NCBI GenBank assembly: GCA_021839095.1
Contig: JAKCBU010000121.1
Coordinates: 1 to 5,070 of the forward strand
DNA from: Pseudomonadota bacterium
GTDB lineage: Bacteria > Pseudomonadota > Gammaproteobacteria > Acidithiobacillales > Acidithiobacillaceae
Reading direction: 5' to 3'
DNA: 5,070 nt
The notes below the pieces were generated by a model. The model was not told the origin of the DNA. It did no database searches and worked only from the letters and a program-made list of their open reading frames with translations. Positions 1 through 5,070 of this stretch are shown one piece after another. A program made the position numbers and the translations under genes. The number at the start of each line of letters is the position of its first letter. Position 1 is the stretch's first letter.

Positions 1-73
1 GGCCGGGCACTTCGATGGTGTCTCCGAGGAACGCTGTTACATGCGTGGATCCATGGAGGAAACACCGCAATGA
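1..73 (+). CDS. atpD: F1 ATPase beta subunit, C-terminal end (partial)
   Basis: Partial gene cut by the left window edge; the open frame begins at base 2 and ends with TGA at 71-73. The last 23 residues include GHFDGVSEERCYM followed by RGSMEE, which fits the end of F1 beta subunits (typically HFD-x-(L/V)PE-x-x-FYM-x-G-x-(I/M)EE). Beta carries the catalytic nucleotide sites of the F1 head; those lie outside the window. The stop overlaps the atpC start as ATGA, so epsilon is probably translated by coupling to beta. Beta followed directly by epsilon at the front of the operon matches N-ATPase order. The identification rests on a short tail plus strong context. Confidence 0.88.
   Translation, partial: AGHFDGVSEERCYMRGSMEETPQ
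55..60 (+). promoter_or_regulatory. Ribosome binding site of atpC
   Basis: GGAGGA lies inside the end of atpD, 9 bases before the ATG at 70. It is close to a consensus Shine-Dalgarno and supports that start. Confidence 0.75.
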
Positions 74-480
74 GGACGTTTACCCTGGTTCTCTCCTCGT
101 CCACCCGAAGCGAGCGGATCAGTGAGGTGCTATCCTTCGTGGGGGAAGACGCTTCGGGGAGTTTCGGCATCCTCGCCGGCCATGGGCGGATGATGACCAT
201 TTTGGCGCCGGGTTTGGCGCGATTTCGGGGGGTGGACCAAAACTGGCGATACCTGGCTTGTCCTGGGGCAGTGCTCTATTTTTATAATGACAGCTTGTCC
301 ATCAGCACCCGCCGCTATCTGTTGGATGACGACTACGAACGCATTGCCGATGCTCTGGAAAGGCAATTGTTGGAAGAGGAAAACCAATTACGAACCATGA
401 AGGAAAGCCTGCGCCATATGGAAGAACAGGTCCTGAAACGGATGTGGGAAATGTCCCGGCAAAAGGGCGCGGTGGGATGA
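70..480 (+). CDS. atpC: N-type F1 ATPase epsilon subunit
   Basis: This 136-residue protein is the central-stalk epsilon subunit, which joins gamma to the c-ring and in many F-ATPases restrains ATP hydrolysis through its C-terminal helices. The N-terminal beta-sandwich part (about residues 1-85) holds the family motif GSFGILAGH at 30-38, equivalent to G-x-FG-(I/V)-LPGH in ordinary epsilon. The C-terminal part (about 88-130) is a charged helical region beginning DDDYERIADALERQ and continuing as a likely helical hairpin. The length is normal for the family. The ATG start has a GGAGGA site 9 bases upstream and overlaps the atpD stop. The stop overlaps the atpQ start as ATGA. Sequence and operon position agree; the N-type assignment comes mainly from gene order. 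Confidence 0.93.
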   Translation: MRTFTLVLSSSTRSERISEVLSFVGEDASGSFGILAGHGRMMTILAPGLARFRGVDQNWRYLACPGAVLYFYNDSLSISTRRYLLDDDYERIADALERQLLEEENQLRTMKESLRHMEEQVLKRMWEMSRQKGAVG

Positions 481-746
481 CTGGTTACGAACGGTTGCTC
501 GAGCGCGTGAAGCAGCAGACCCTGCGTATGAAGAAGGCGCAAAGGGAGCATACCAGCCTGCTCGCTCAGACCTTCTACCTGGGGACACTCGGACTGCTGC
601 TCGTGCTGCCGCCGGTTGCAGGCGCTTATCTCGGAAACTGGCTGGACAGTCTGTCCGGCGGGTACTCCATGCATTGGACCCTGAGCCTCATTTTCCTCGG
701 CGTGGTAATCGGTGCCTTCAACGTCTATCGCTTCATCAAGGACTAG
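477..746 (+). CDS. atpQ: AtpQ, small two-helix accessory membrane protein of N-ATPase
   Basis: This 89-residue protein resembles the AtpI/AtpZ-like "ATPase gene 1" group that forms AtpQ in N-ATPase operons. Residues 1-28 are a basic, amphipathic cytoplasmic segment (ERLLERVKQQTLRMKK). Helix 1 spans about 31-52, followed by the typical GNWLD motif (53-57), and helix 2 spans about 67-85 (TLSLIFLGVVIGAFN). The family is suspected to help assemble the c-ring or to handle divalent cations; the exact role is unsettled. I chose the ATG at 477 because it overlaps the atpC stop (ATGA), as at other junctions of this operon; an in-frame ATG at 444 would add 11 unlikely residues. The usual partner gene atpR does not follow. 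The 3' end lies inside a 20-bp tandem duplication. Confidence 0.85.
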   Translation: MTGYERLLERVKQQTLRMKKAQREHTSLLAQTFYLGTLGLLLVLPPVAGAYLGNWLDSLSGGYSMHWTLSLIFLGVVIGAFNVYRFIKD

Positions 747-772
747 GACATGTCATCAAGGACTAGGACATG
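733..772 (+). repeat. Exact 20-bp tandem duplication at the atpQ/atpB junction
   Basis: The unit TCATCAAGGACTAGGACATG occurs at 733-752 and again, identical and directly adjacent, at 753-772. Copy 1 contains the last codons and TAG stop of atpQ and an ATG at 750. Copy 2 supplies the AAGGA ribosome site (758-762) and the ATG at 770 used by atpB. Removing one copy would leave atpB starting 3 bases after the atpQ stop, close to the compact junctions elsewhere in the operon, so this looks like a recent duplication. It alters neither flanking reading frame. An assembly error is possible but needs separate evidence. Confidence 0.97.
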
Positions 773-1462
773 CAACAAAGCATCATGACCAGTGTGCCTG
801 TTCTGCGGATCGGTCCGTTGTCCATTTCTGGAACGGTGCTCGTCACCTGGGTCATTATGGCGGTTTTAGGGGGCCTGAGCTGGGCGGTGACCCGTCACCT
901 GCAGGCCAAACCTGGCATGGTGCAGACCGCTGCAGAGGGCATAGTGAGTACCATGGAAAACGCCATCCACGAGGTGGCTCCAGAGCAGACCACCGAACTG
1001 CTTCCCTTTATTGGCAGCCTCTGGATCTTCCTCGTGGTGGCCAATCTGAGTGGCCTGATCCCTGGCGTGCATTCGCCGACCGATGATCTTTCGGCCACCT
1101 CCGCATTGGCCGTTCTGGTGTTCTTTTCTGTGCACTGGTTCGGCATTCGTAACCAGGGGGTAAGGGGATACCTTCGGCACTATCTGTCGCCGACCCCCTT
1201 TCTTCTGCCTTTCAACATCCTCAGCGAGCTCACCCGCACTTTGACCCTGGCCGTGCGCCTGTTCGGCAACATGATGAGCCTCGAACTGGCCGCGCTGCTG
1301 GTCGTGTTGGTGGCAGGCCTCCTGGTACCCATACCCATCCTCATGCTGCACATCGTGGAGGCACTGGTACAGGCATACATCTTTGGCATGTTGGCACTGG
1401 TTTACATAGTTGGCGGTATCCAGTTACAGCAGCGCCCCCCCCAACAAAGGAGCAATTCATGA
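770..1462 (+). CDS. atpB: Fo ATPase subunit a (ion-channel stator)
   Basis: This 230-residue membrane protein forms the two ion half-channels against the c-ring. The essential arginine is R163 in the motif AVRLFGNMMSLE (E. coli aR210). E172 matches E. coli aE219, and H194 with Q201 in LHIVEALVQAYIF match aH245 and aQ252, so the full set of channel residues is kept. Hydrophobic helices lie at about 20-40, 77-98, 108-125, 142-170 and 173-217. N-type a subunits are somewhat shorter than the 271-residue E. coli protein, as here. The start at 770 has AAGGA 7 bases upstream; the in-frame ATG at 785 (residue 6) is an alternative. An 8-base C run lies near the 3' end. The stop overlaps the atpE start (ATGA). 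Confidence 0.95.
   Translation: MQQSIMTSVPVLRIGPLSISGTVLVTWVIMAVLGGLSWAVTRHLQAKPGMVQTAAEGIVSTMENAIHEVAPEQTTELLPFIGSLWIFLVVANLSGLIPGVHSPTDDLSATSALAVLVFFSVHWFGIRNQGVRGYLRHYLSPTPFLLPFNILSELTRTLTLAVRLFGNMMSLELAALLVVLVAGLLVPIPILMLHIVEALVQAYIFGMLALVYIVGGIQLQQRPPQQRSNS
1435..1442 (+). repeat. C8 homopolymer at the 3' end of atpB
   Basis: Eight consecutive C bases encode part of Arg-Pro-Pro in the polar tail of subunit a, just before the atpE ribosome site. The run lies beyond all channel residues, so slippage there would alter only the last few residues of subunit a and its stop overlap with atpE. Confidence 0.9.
1446..1452 (+). promoter_or_regulatory. Strong ribosome binding site of atpE
   Basis: AAAGGAG lies 6 bases before the ATG at 1459. 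It is one of the two best Shine-Dalgarno matches seen in the operon, which suits subunit c, needed in many copies per complex. Confidence 0.8.
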
Positions 1463-1725
1463 CGGCAATGACTTGGTTCACGCTGGCATCCACTGTAGCC
1501 AGTCTGTTGGTGATGGCTATCGGTGTACTGGGACCGGCGCTCGCCATGGGCCGGGCCATCGCCGCCGCCTTGGATGCCTTGGCCCGGCAACCGGAATCGG
1601 CATCCACCATTATGCGCACGTTGTTCATCGGGTTGGCCATGATTGAGTCCCTGGCGATCTACGTCCTGGTCATCGTACTCATCGTGATGTTCCGCAATCC
1701 GCTGCTCGCTTACCTGATAAAATGA
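1459..1725 (+). CDS. atpE: Fo ATPase subunit c (rotor ring proteolipid)
   Basis: This 88-residue hairpin of two helices (about 8-40 and 50-83) is joined by the polar loop ARQPE (42-46), the region that contacts gamma and epsilon. The ion-carrying carboxylate is E63, followed by S64 and by Y68 (motif IESLAIY), matching E65, S66 and Y70 of the Ilyobacter tartaricus Na+-binding c subunit. Aligning both proteins on RQPE puts M30 (in GPALAMGRA) at I. tartaricus Q32, where two-carboxylate c subunits such as that of Fusobacterium nucleatum have Glu. The helix-2 half of a sodium site is therefore present but the helix-1 ligand is missing, so ion specificity is uncertain and proton use is plausible. 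The start overlaps the atpB stop and has a strong ribosome site. A 67-base gap follows. Confidence 0.95.
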   Translation: MTAMTWFTLASTVASLLVMAIGVLGPALAMGRAIAAALDALARQPESASTIMRTLFIGLAMIESLAIYVLVIVLIVMFRNPLLAYLIK

Positions 1726-1792
1726 TCCTGAAACGGGCGTTGAAGGGGTTAGCAGGCGGTGCTGCAGGATTTACCGGGGGAGGACATTCGCA
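1726..1792 (+). other. Only intergenic gap inside the operon (atpE-atpF)
   Basis: These 67 bases separate genes in an operon whose other junctions overlap or are a few bases long. A 6-base inverted pair, ATCCTG (1725-1730) and CAGGAT (1765-1770), encloses a smaller AGCA/TGCT pair (1751-1754, 1760-1763) with a 5-base loop. The stems are short and no T-run follows, so this is not a standard terminator. It ends with the atpF ribosome site. A role in setting c versus b expression is inference. Confidence 0.45.
1779..1783 (+). promoter_or_regulatory. Ribosome binding site fixing the TTG start of atpF
   Basis: GGAGG (within GGGGGAGGA) lies 9 bases before the TTG at 1793. No in-frame ATG or GTG lies between it and the conserved N-terminal membrane segment, so it decides the start. 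Confidence 0.75.
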
Positions 1793-2536
1793 TTGGAAGT
1801 AAGCTGGTCCACCTTCTTCCTGGAAATCGTCAACTTCCTCATCCTGATCTGGATACTGAAGCATTTTTTCTATCGTCCCGTGCTGGAAGTGATCGCTCGC
1901 CGGCGAGCGGCGGTGGAGAAAATCCTTGCCGACGCCAAGGCGATGCAAACCGCAGCTGAAGCCCTTAAAGCGCAGTATGAAAACCGGCTCGGCCAGTGGG
2001 AAAAGGAGCGGCAGGCGGCCCATGAAACGCTGGACAAAGAGATCGCAGCAGAGAGCGCGCGCCGGCTGGCGGCATTGCAGAGCGCTCTGGAACAGGAGCG
2101 CGAAAAGGCACGGGTGCTTGCGGCGCGCGATACCGAGGCCGCGCGCATCCGCACCGAGCAGGCTGCTTTGGCTCATGCTACTCAGTTCGCCACCCGCCTC
2201 CTGTCTGCGGTGGCAGGGCCGGAAACGGAACGTCGGCTCCTGGAATTGTTGCTCAAGGAGCTTCCCAGCCTGCCCCCGGAGGCCAAGGACCGCTTGAACA
2301 CGGCCGCCAAAAGCGCCGACGCCGCTCGCGTCGTCAGCGCCTTCCCCCTGGACGAAGCCAGCCGTCAAGTGCTAGAGCATTCTTTGGCGGCGCTCCTGGA
2401 AAGAGTGCCTCCCTTTGCCTACGAGGAGGATAAGGAGCTGCTGGCCGGCGCGCGTATCACCATAGGGGATTGGGCGCTGCGGGCCAATCTACGGGATGAA
2501 CTCGGGGCCTTTGCGGAATTTTCCGATGAACGGTGA
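1793..2536 (+). CDS. atpF: N-type Fo ATPase subunit b with C-terminal delta-like domain
   Basis: This 247-residue peripheral-stalk subunit starts with TTG. Residues 5-27 are the membrane helix ([17 protein letters not shown]), followed by the b-type FYRPVLEVI motif. A long charged, Ala-rich helix (about 36-150) is the coiled-coil stalk. From about 178 to 240 the sequence follows the C-terminal domain of the delta/OSCP subunit: [11 protein letters not shown] (182-192) resembles delta's T-x-(V/A)-PLDE-x-(Q/R), and [11 protein letters not shown] (216-226) resembles L-I-GG-x-(V/R)-I-R-x-GD. Normal b is about 156 residues, and no separate delta gene (atpH) is present, so this protein probably joins both roles. 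The delta N-terminal helical bundle is not evident. The length is what I recall for the alternate F1Fo subunit B family. The stop overlaps the atpA start. Confidence 0.92.
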   Translation: MEVSWSTFFLEIVNFLILIWILKHFFYRPVLEVIARRRAAVEKILADAKAMQTAAEALKAQYENRLGQWEKERQAAHETLDKEIAAESARRLAALQSALEQEREKARVLAARDTEAARIRTEQAALAHATQFATRLLSAVAGPETERRLLELLLKELPSLPPEAKDRLNTAAKSADAARVVSAFPLDEASRQVLEHSLAALLERVPPFAYEEDKELLAGARITIGDWALRANLRDELGAFAEFSDER

Positions 2537-4022
2537 GGACACCCTGTCTTCGGGTCCCCTGCGCAAGCAGGCGGCTTGGCTGGAACACTATGGTCCCGGC
2601 CTGCGCTTTACCGAAGAGGGGAGTGTGATATCGGTGGGCGATGGGATCGCCTGGGCCAGCGGCCTTCCTTCCGCCGCCATGCAAGGAATCCTCGATTTTG
2701 CCGATGGCAGCCGTGGGATGGTCTTCGATCTGGCCGAGGGACAGGTGGGTGCAGTACTCCTGCATCAAACTGAGGCGCTCACCTCGGGCACCGCCGTGCG
2801 ATCATCCCGAGGAATTTTGCGCATTCCGGTAAGCAACGATTTGCTGGGGCGCATTATCGACCCCCTAGGCACCCCTTTGGATGGCACGGCGGCTTCCGAA
2901 CCTGCGGCGTGGGTTCCGCTGCAAACGGGGTCTCCGCCCATCACGGTGCGCGATTTCGTGCACAAGCCTCTGTACTCTGGCATCAAAATCATCGATACGC
3001 TGATCCCCATCGGCAAAGGTCAACGCCAGTTGGTCATCGGCGACGAAGGCCTGGGCCGCAGCTCGGTGGCCCTGGATACCGTCATCAACCAGCGCGGCAA
3101 GGATGTCTACTGCGTGTATGTGCTCATCGGCCAAAAACGCTCTACGGTCATCAACACCATCGAGACCCTGCGACAATATGAAGCCCTCGACTTCACGACC
3201 GTGGTGGTCGCCGAAGCCAGTGCATTGCCCGGCCTGCAGCATCTGGCTCCCTTCGCGGGCTGCGCCATCGCCGAGTTCTGGATGCGGCAAGGGCGGGACA
3301 GCCTAGTGGTCTACGACGATCTTGCCACCCACGCCAAGACCTATCGCGAACTTTCCCTGTTGCTCCGCCGACCACCCGGGCGCGAGGCCTATCCGGGGGA
3401 CATCTTTTCGGTGCATGCCGGACTGCTGGAGCGGGCAACCTGTCTCAACGCGGCTGCGGGAGGCGGAAGCATGACGGCCCTCCCCATCGTGGAGACCCTG
3501 CAAGGCGAGATCGCGGCCTACATCCCCACCAACCTCATCTCCATCACGGATGGGCAGATCTATCTCGACCGAAACCTCTTCGCCGGTGGGTTCCGTCCGG
3601 CCATTGACATCGCCAAGTCGGTTTCCCGCATCGGCGGCCAAGCTCAGCACCCCCGCATCAAGGAGGAGGCCGGGCGGATGAAGCTGGACTACCTCCAGTT
3701 TCTGGAGCTTGAGGTATTCACCCGTTTCGGGGCACGCCTCGAAGCCCCCATGGAGGCGACCATACGGCGGGGGCGTATACTGCGCGAGCTTCTCAAGCAA
3801 GACCGCCTCGCGCCCCAATCCATCGAGTACCAGCTCGCCTGGTTGGTGGCCTTCAATGAAGGGCTGTTCGCGGATACACCACCAGGAGATATTTCCACCC
3901 GTTTGCAATCCCTGGAAAAGCTGGTGGAGCACGCGGACCTCTCTCTGGACAGCCCCCGCGAAGCATGGGTCGGTGCCGTGACGCCATGGCTCGGCAAGCC
4001 GGCCGGCGAGACGGGAACATGA
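2526..4022 (+). CDS. atpA: N-type F1 ATPase alpha subunit with variant P-loop
   Basis: This 498-residue non-catalytic subunit of the F1 hexamer has, in order, an N-terminal beta-barrel (about 30-95), a nucleotide-binding domain (about 96-375) and a C-terminal helical domain. The P-loop is GDEGLGRS (172-179), with Arg at 178 where GxxxxGK(S/T) has Lys. The Walker B pair D264-D265 (LVVYDDL) and the following [15 protein letters not shown] motif are intact. R368 in SVSRIGG is the arginine finger reaching the catalytic site on beta, and SITDGQIYL precedes it as in the family. The ATG at 2526 overlaps atpF by 11 bp and gives the usual N-terminal length, with GCGGA 8 bases upstream. An in-frame ATG at 2496 (10 extra residues) is possible. 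The stop overlaps the atpG start. Confidence 0.95.
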   Translation: MNGEDTLSSGPLRKQAAWLEHYGPGLRFTEEGSVISVGDGIAWASGLPSAAMQGILDFADGSRGMVFDLAEGQVGAVLLHQTEALTSGTAVRSSRGILRIPVSNDLLGRIIDPLGTPLDGTAASEPAAWVPLQTGSPPITVRDFVHKPLYSGIKIIDTLIPIGKGQRQLVIGDEGLGRSSVALDTVINQRGKDVYCVYVLIGQKRSTVINTIETLRQYEALDFTTVVVAEASALPGLQHLAPFAGCAIAEFWMRQGRDSLVVYDDLATHAKTYRELSLLLRRPPGREAYPGDIFSVHAGLLERATCLNAAAGGGSMTALPIVETLQGEIAAYIPTNLISITDGQIYLDRNLFAGGFRPAIDIAKSVSRIGGQAQHPRIKEEAGRMKLDYLQFLELEVFTRFGARLEAPMEATIRRGRILRELLKQDRLAPQSIEYQLAWLVAFNEGLFADTPPGDISTRLQSLEKLVEHADLSLDSPREAWVGAVTPWLGKPAGETGT

Positions 4023-4846
4023 GTCGGCGCCATGAGGTGGAGCAGCATCTTCTCGCCCTCGGGGACATTCGTAGCATCATGAACTCCATGAAAACCCTGG
4101 CATATATGGAAACCCGCAAGCTCACGCGCTTTCTCGAGGCCCAGCGGGAGGCCGTCGGCCAGATGCAGGCTGTGGCGGACGATTTTCTGGGACATTACCC
4201 CGACCTCCTGAGCACTACCGCTCCCCAAGTCCCGCAGATATGCGTGTTGTTCGGCTCGGAACGGGGATTTTGCGGCGATTTCAACGAGTCTCTGGAGAAT
4301 GCTTTGAGGGAACCCGGCGTTGGCATGGCCCACCGGCTGGTGGTAGTGGGGCGCAAACTCGGCAGCCGTCTGGAACAGGATCCACGGCTTGCTGCGATCA
4401 TCGGCGGGGCGAGCGTGGCGGAAGAAATGGAAGAGGTTCTGCTTCAGCTCATTCGAACCCTCACCACCTTGCAGACCCAGAACGGCCCCTTCCCGCTCAT
4501 TGCGCTGTATCATACGCCCGATGCCCAAGAACCTTTGATTAAGCTGTTGTTACCGCCTTTCCAGCAGCGTCTTCACGCCCCTCGTCCCTTGCCCTACCCT
4601 CCACTGCTGAACCTGCCGCCCAAGGCGTTTTTCGCCGGGCTCGTAGAACAGTACCTGTTCGCCGCCCTCCATGAGATCGCCTATGTCTCCCTGATGGCCG
4701 AAAATCAGCGCCGGGTACGACATCTCGACGGTGCCGTAAGGCATCTGGATGAACAGTCTGCAGCCTTGGCACGTCGAAGCAACGCCCTGCGCCAGGAAGA
4801 AATCATTGAGGAGATCGAGGTTATCCTGCTGGGTTCGGTCAACTGA
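4019..4846 (+). CDS. atpG: N-type F1 ATPase gamma subunit (central rotor shaft)
   Basis: This 275-residue rotor shaft turns inside the alpha/beta hexamer. The N-terminal helix has [19 protein letters not shown] (17-35), the counterpart of the ordinary gamma motif I-x-S-x-x-N-T-x-K-I-T-x-A-M. The central Rossmann-like domain contains [12 protein letters not shown] (78-89), matching the gamma signature SDRGLCGGLN. Residues 217-275 form the long C-terminal helix, ending [14 protein letters not shown], as in gamma's QxxITxEIxEI. Length is normal for N-type gamma. The ATG at 4019 overlaps the atpA stop (ATGA) and begins at the expected residue; a more upstream in-frame ATG at 3965 would add 18 residues that do not resemble gamma. 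This is the last gene of the operon. Confidence 0.94.
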   Translation: MSRRHEVEQHLLALGDIRSIMNSMKTLAYMETRKLTRFLEAQREAVGQMQAVADDFLGHYPDLLSTTAPQVPQICVLFGSERGFCGDFNESLENALREPGVGMAHRLVVVGRKLGSRLEQDPRLAAIIGGASVAEEMEEVLLQLIRTLTTLQTQNGPFPLIALYHTPDAQEPLIKLLLPPFQQRLHAPRPLPYPPLLNLPPKAFFAGLVEQYLFAALHEIAYVSLMAENQRRVRHLDGAVRHLDEQSAALARRSNALRQEEIIEEIEVILLGSVN

Positions 4847-4941
4847 TGGCGCTGGAATACTGACCACGTTAATTTTGACAAAGGCGGTTTGCGGTGTCCT
4901 TTTCGTCGACTATTCACAGGAAATTACGAGTACCCCTAAAA

Positions 4942-5070
4942 TCAATTTCCCTGGACTGCCAACACATGGCGTTTCAAATCCGCAAGAAGTGCCTGATCAT
5001 TGATCACCCGCGGTACCTTATTCTGACCGCCCAGTCTGCCGCGGGTGCGCAGCCAATTCGCAAAGGTCCC
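4942..5070 (-). CDS. GH3-family (auxin-responsive promoter/JAR1-like) protein, C-terminal end (partial)
   Basis: On the minus strand an open frame enters from the right edge and ends with TGA at 4944-4942, giving the last 42 residues. They include WLRTRGRLGGQNKVPRVIND, which resembles the conserved C-terminal motif of GH3 proteins (G-K-LGGQ-(H/N)-K-(V/I)-PR-x-x-N). GH3 enzymes are adenylate-forming acyl-acid amido synthetases, known from plants for joining amino acids to jasmonate or auxin; bacterial members exist with unknown substrates. Only the tail is visible, so catalytic residues cannot be checked. The gene converges on atpG and is probably not functionally linked to the ATPase. Recognition is from memory of the motif. 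Confidence 0.7.
   Translation of the reverse strand, partial: GTFANWLRTRGRLGGQNKVPRVINDQALLADLKRHVLAVQGN

Noticed and set aside
712..1086. 124-residue + strand frame over the atpQ end and atpB as a candidate atpR
   Set aside because: Its translation is polar, rich in His, Gly and Arg, with no membrane helices, so it cannot be AtpR and is a shifted reading of atpB.
3303..4528. Long minus-strand open frames opposite atpA and atpG (also 1679-2368)
   Set aside because: They are antisense to well-conserved ATPase genes, have low-complexity or atypical composition and match no family I recognise; typical of GC-rich coding DNA.
4875..4880. TTGACA resembling a -35 promoter box
   Set aside because: No -10-like hexamer lies at about 17 bases downstream and no + strand gene follows.
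4880..4903. AAAGG (4880-4884) and CCTTT (4899-4903) as a terminator after atpG
   Set aside because: Only five pairs, a 14-base loop with mismatches and no clear T-run beyond TTTT; too weak to call, though a terminator is expected between these convergent genes.
4994..5006. Two adjacent TGATCA palindromes as an operator
   Set aside because: They fall within the GH3-like coding frame near its 3' end, where an operator would be unexpected.
5005..5047. Perfect 9-base inverted repeat CACCCGCGG / CCGCGGGTG with a 25-base spacer
   Set aside because: Both arms lie inside the GH3-like coding sequence, encoding Arg-containing stretches in GC-rich codons, and no T-run follows; probably chance.

Overview
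The window holds nearly all of an N-type ("alternate") F1Fo ATPase operon on the + strand. The order is atpD (3' end only), atpC, atpQ, atpB, atpE, atpF, atpA, atpG, that is beta, epsilon, AtpQ, a, c, b/delta-like, alpha, gamma. This beta-epsilon-first, alpha-gamma-last order, with no separate delta gene, is the known signature of the laterally mobile N-ATPase operons (canonical order atpDCQRBEFAG) and differs from the housekeeping order atpBEFHAGDC. GC-rich codon use and operon type point to a proteobacterium, perhaps a gamma- or acidithiobacillia-like lineage. The species cannot be fixed from this window, and the host probably also carries a standard F-ATPase elsewhere.

Layout: 1-73 is the end of beta; 70-480 epsilon; 477-746 the small two-helix protein AtpQ; 733-772 an exact 20-bp tandem duplication spanning the atpQ stop and the atpB start; 770-1462 subunit a; 1459-1725 subunit c; 1726-1792 the only real gap inside the operon; 1793-2536 a b subunit with a C-terminal delta-like domain and a TTG start; 2526-4022 alpha; 4019-4846 gamma. 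Four junctions are ATGA stop/start overlaps (70-73, 477-480, 1459-1462, 4019-4022) and atpF/atpA overlap by 11 bp, so the operon is probably translationally coupled. After a short intergenic stretch, the last 129 bases carry the C-terminus of a convergent minus-strand gene resembling the GH3 (auxin-responsive promoter/JAR1) family.

The genes together encode a rotary ATPase. Alpha and beta form the F1 hexamer, gamma and epsilon the central stalk, the c-ring and a the ion path, and b with its delta-like tail the peripheral stalk. AtpQ is an accessory membrane protein. The points that differ from the textbook N-ATPase are: atpR is absent, and a fresh-looking duplication sits exactly where it would lie; subunit c has Met where Na+-binding c subunits have Gln or Glu in helix 1; and the alpha P-loop has Arg in place of the Walker A Lys. 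No unknown defence or mobile system was seen; the novelty is in this variant ATPase.
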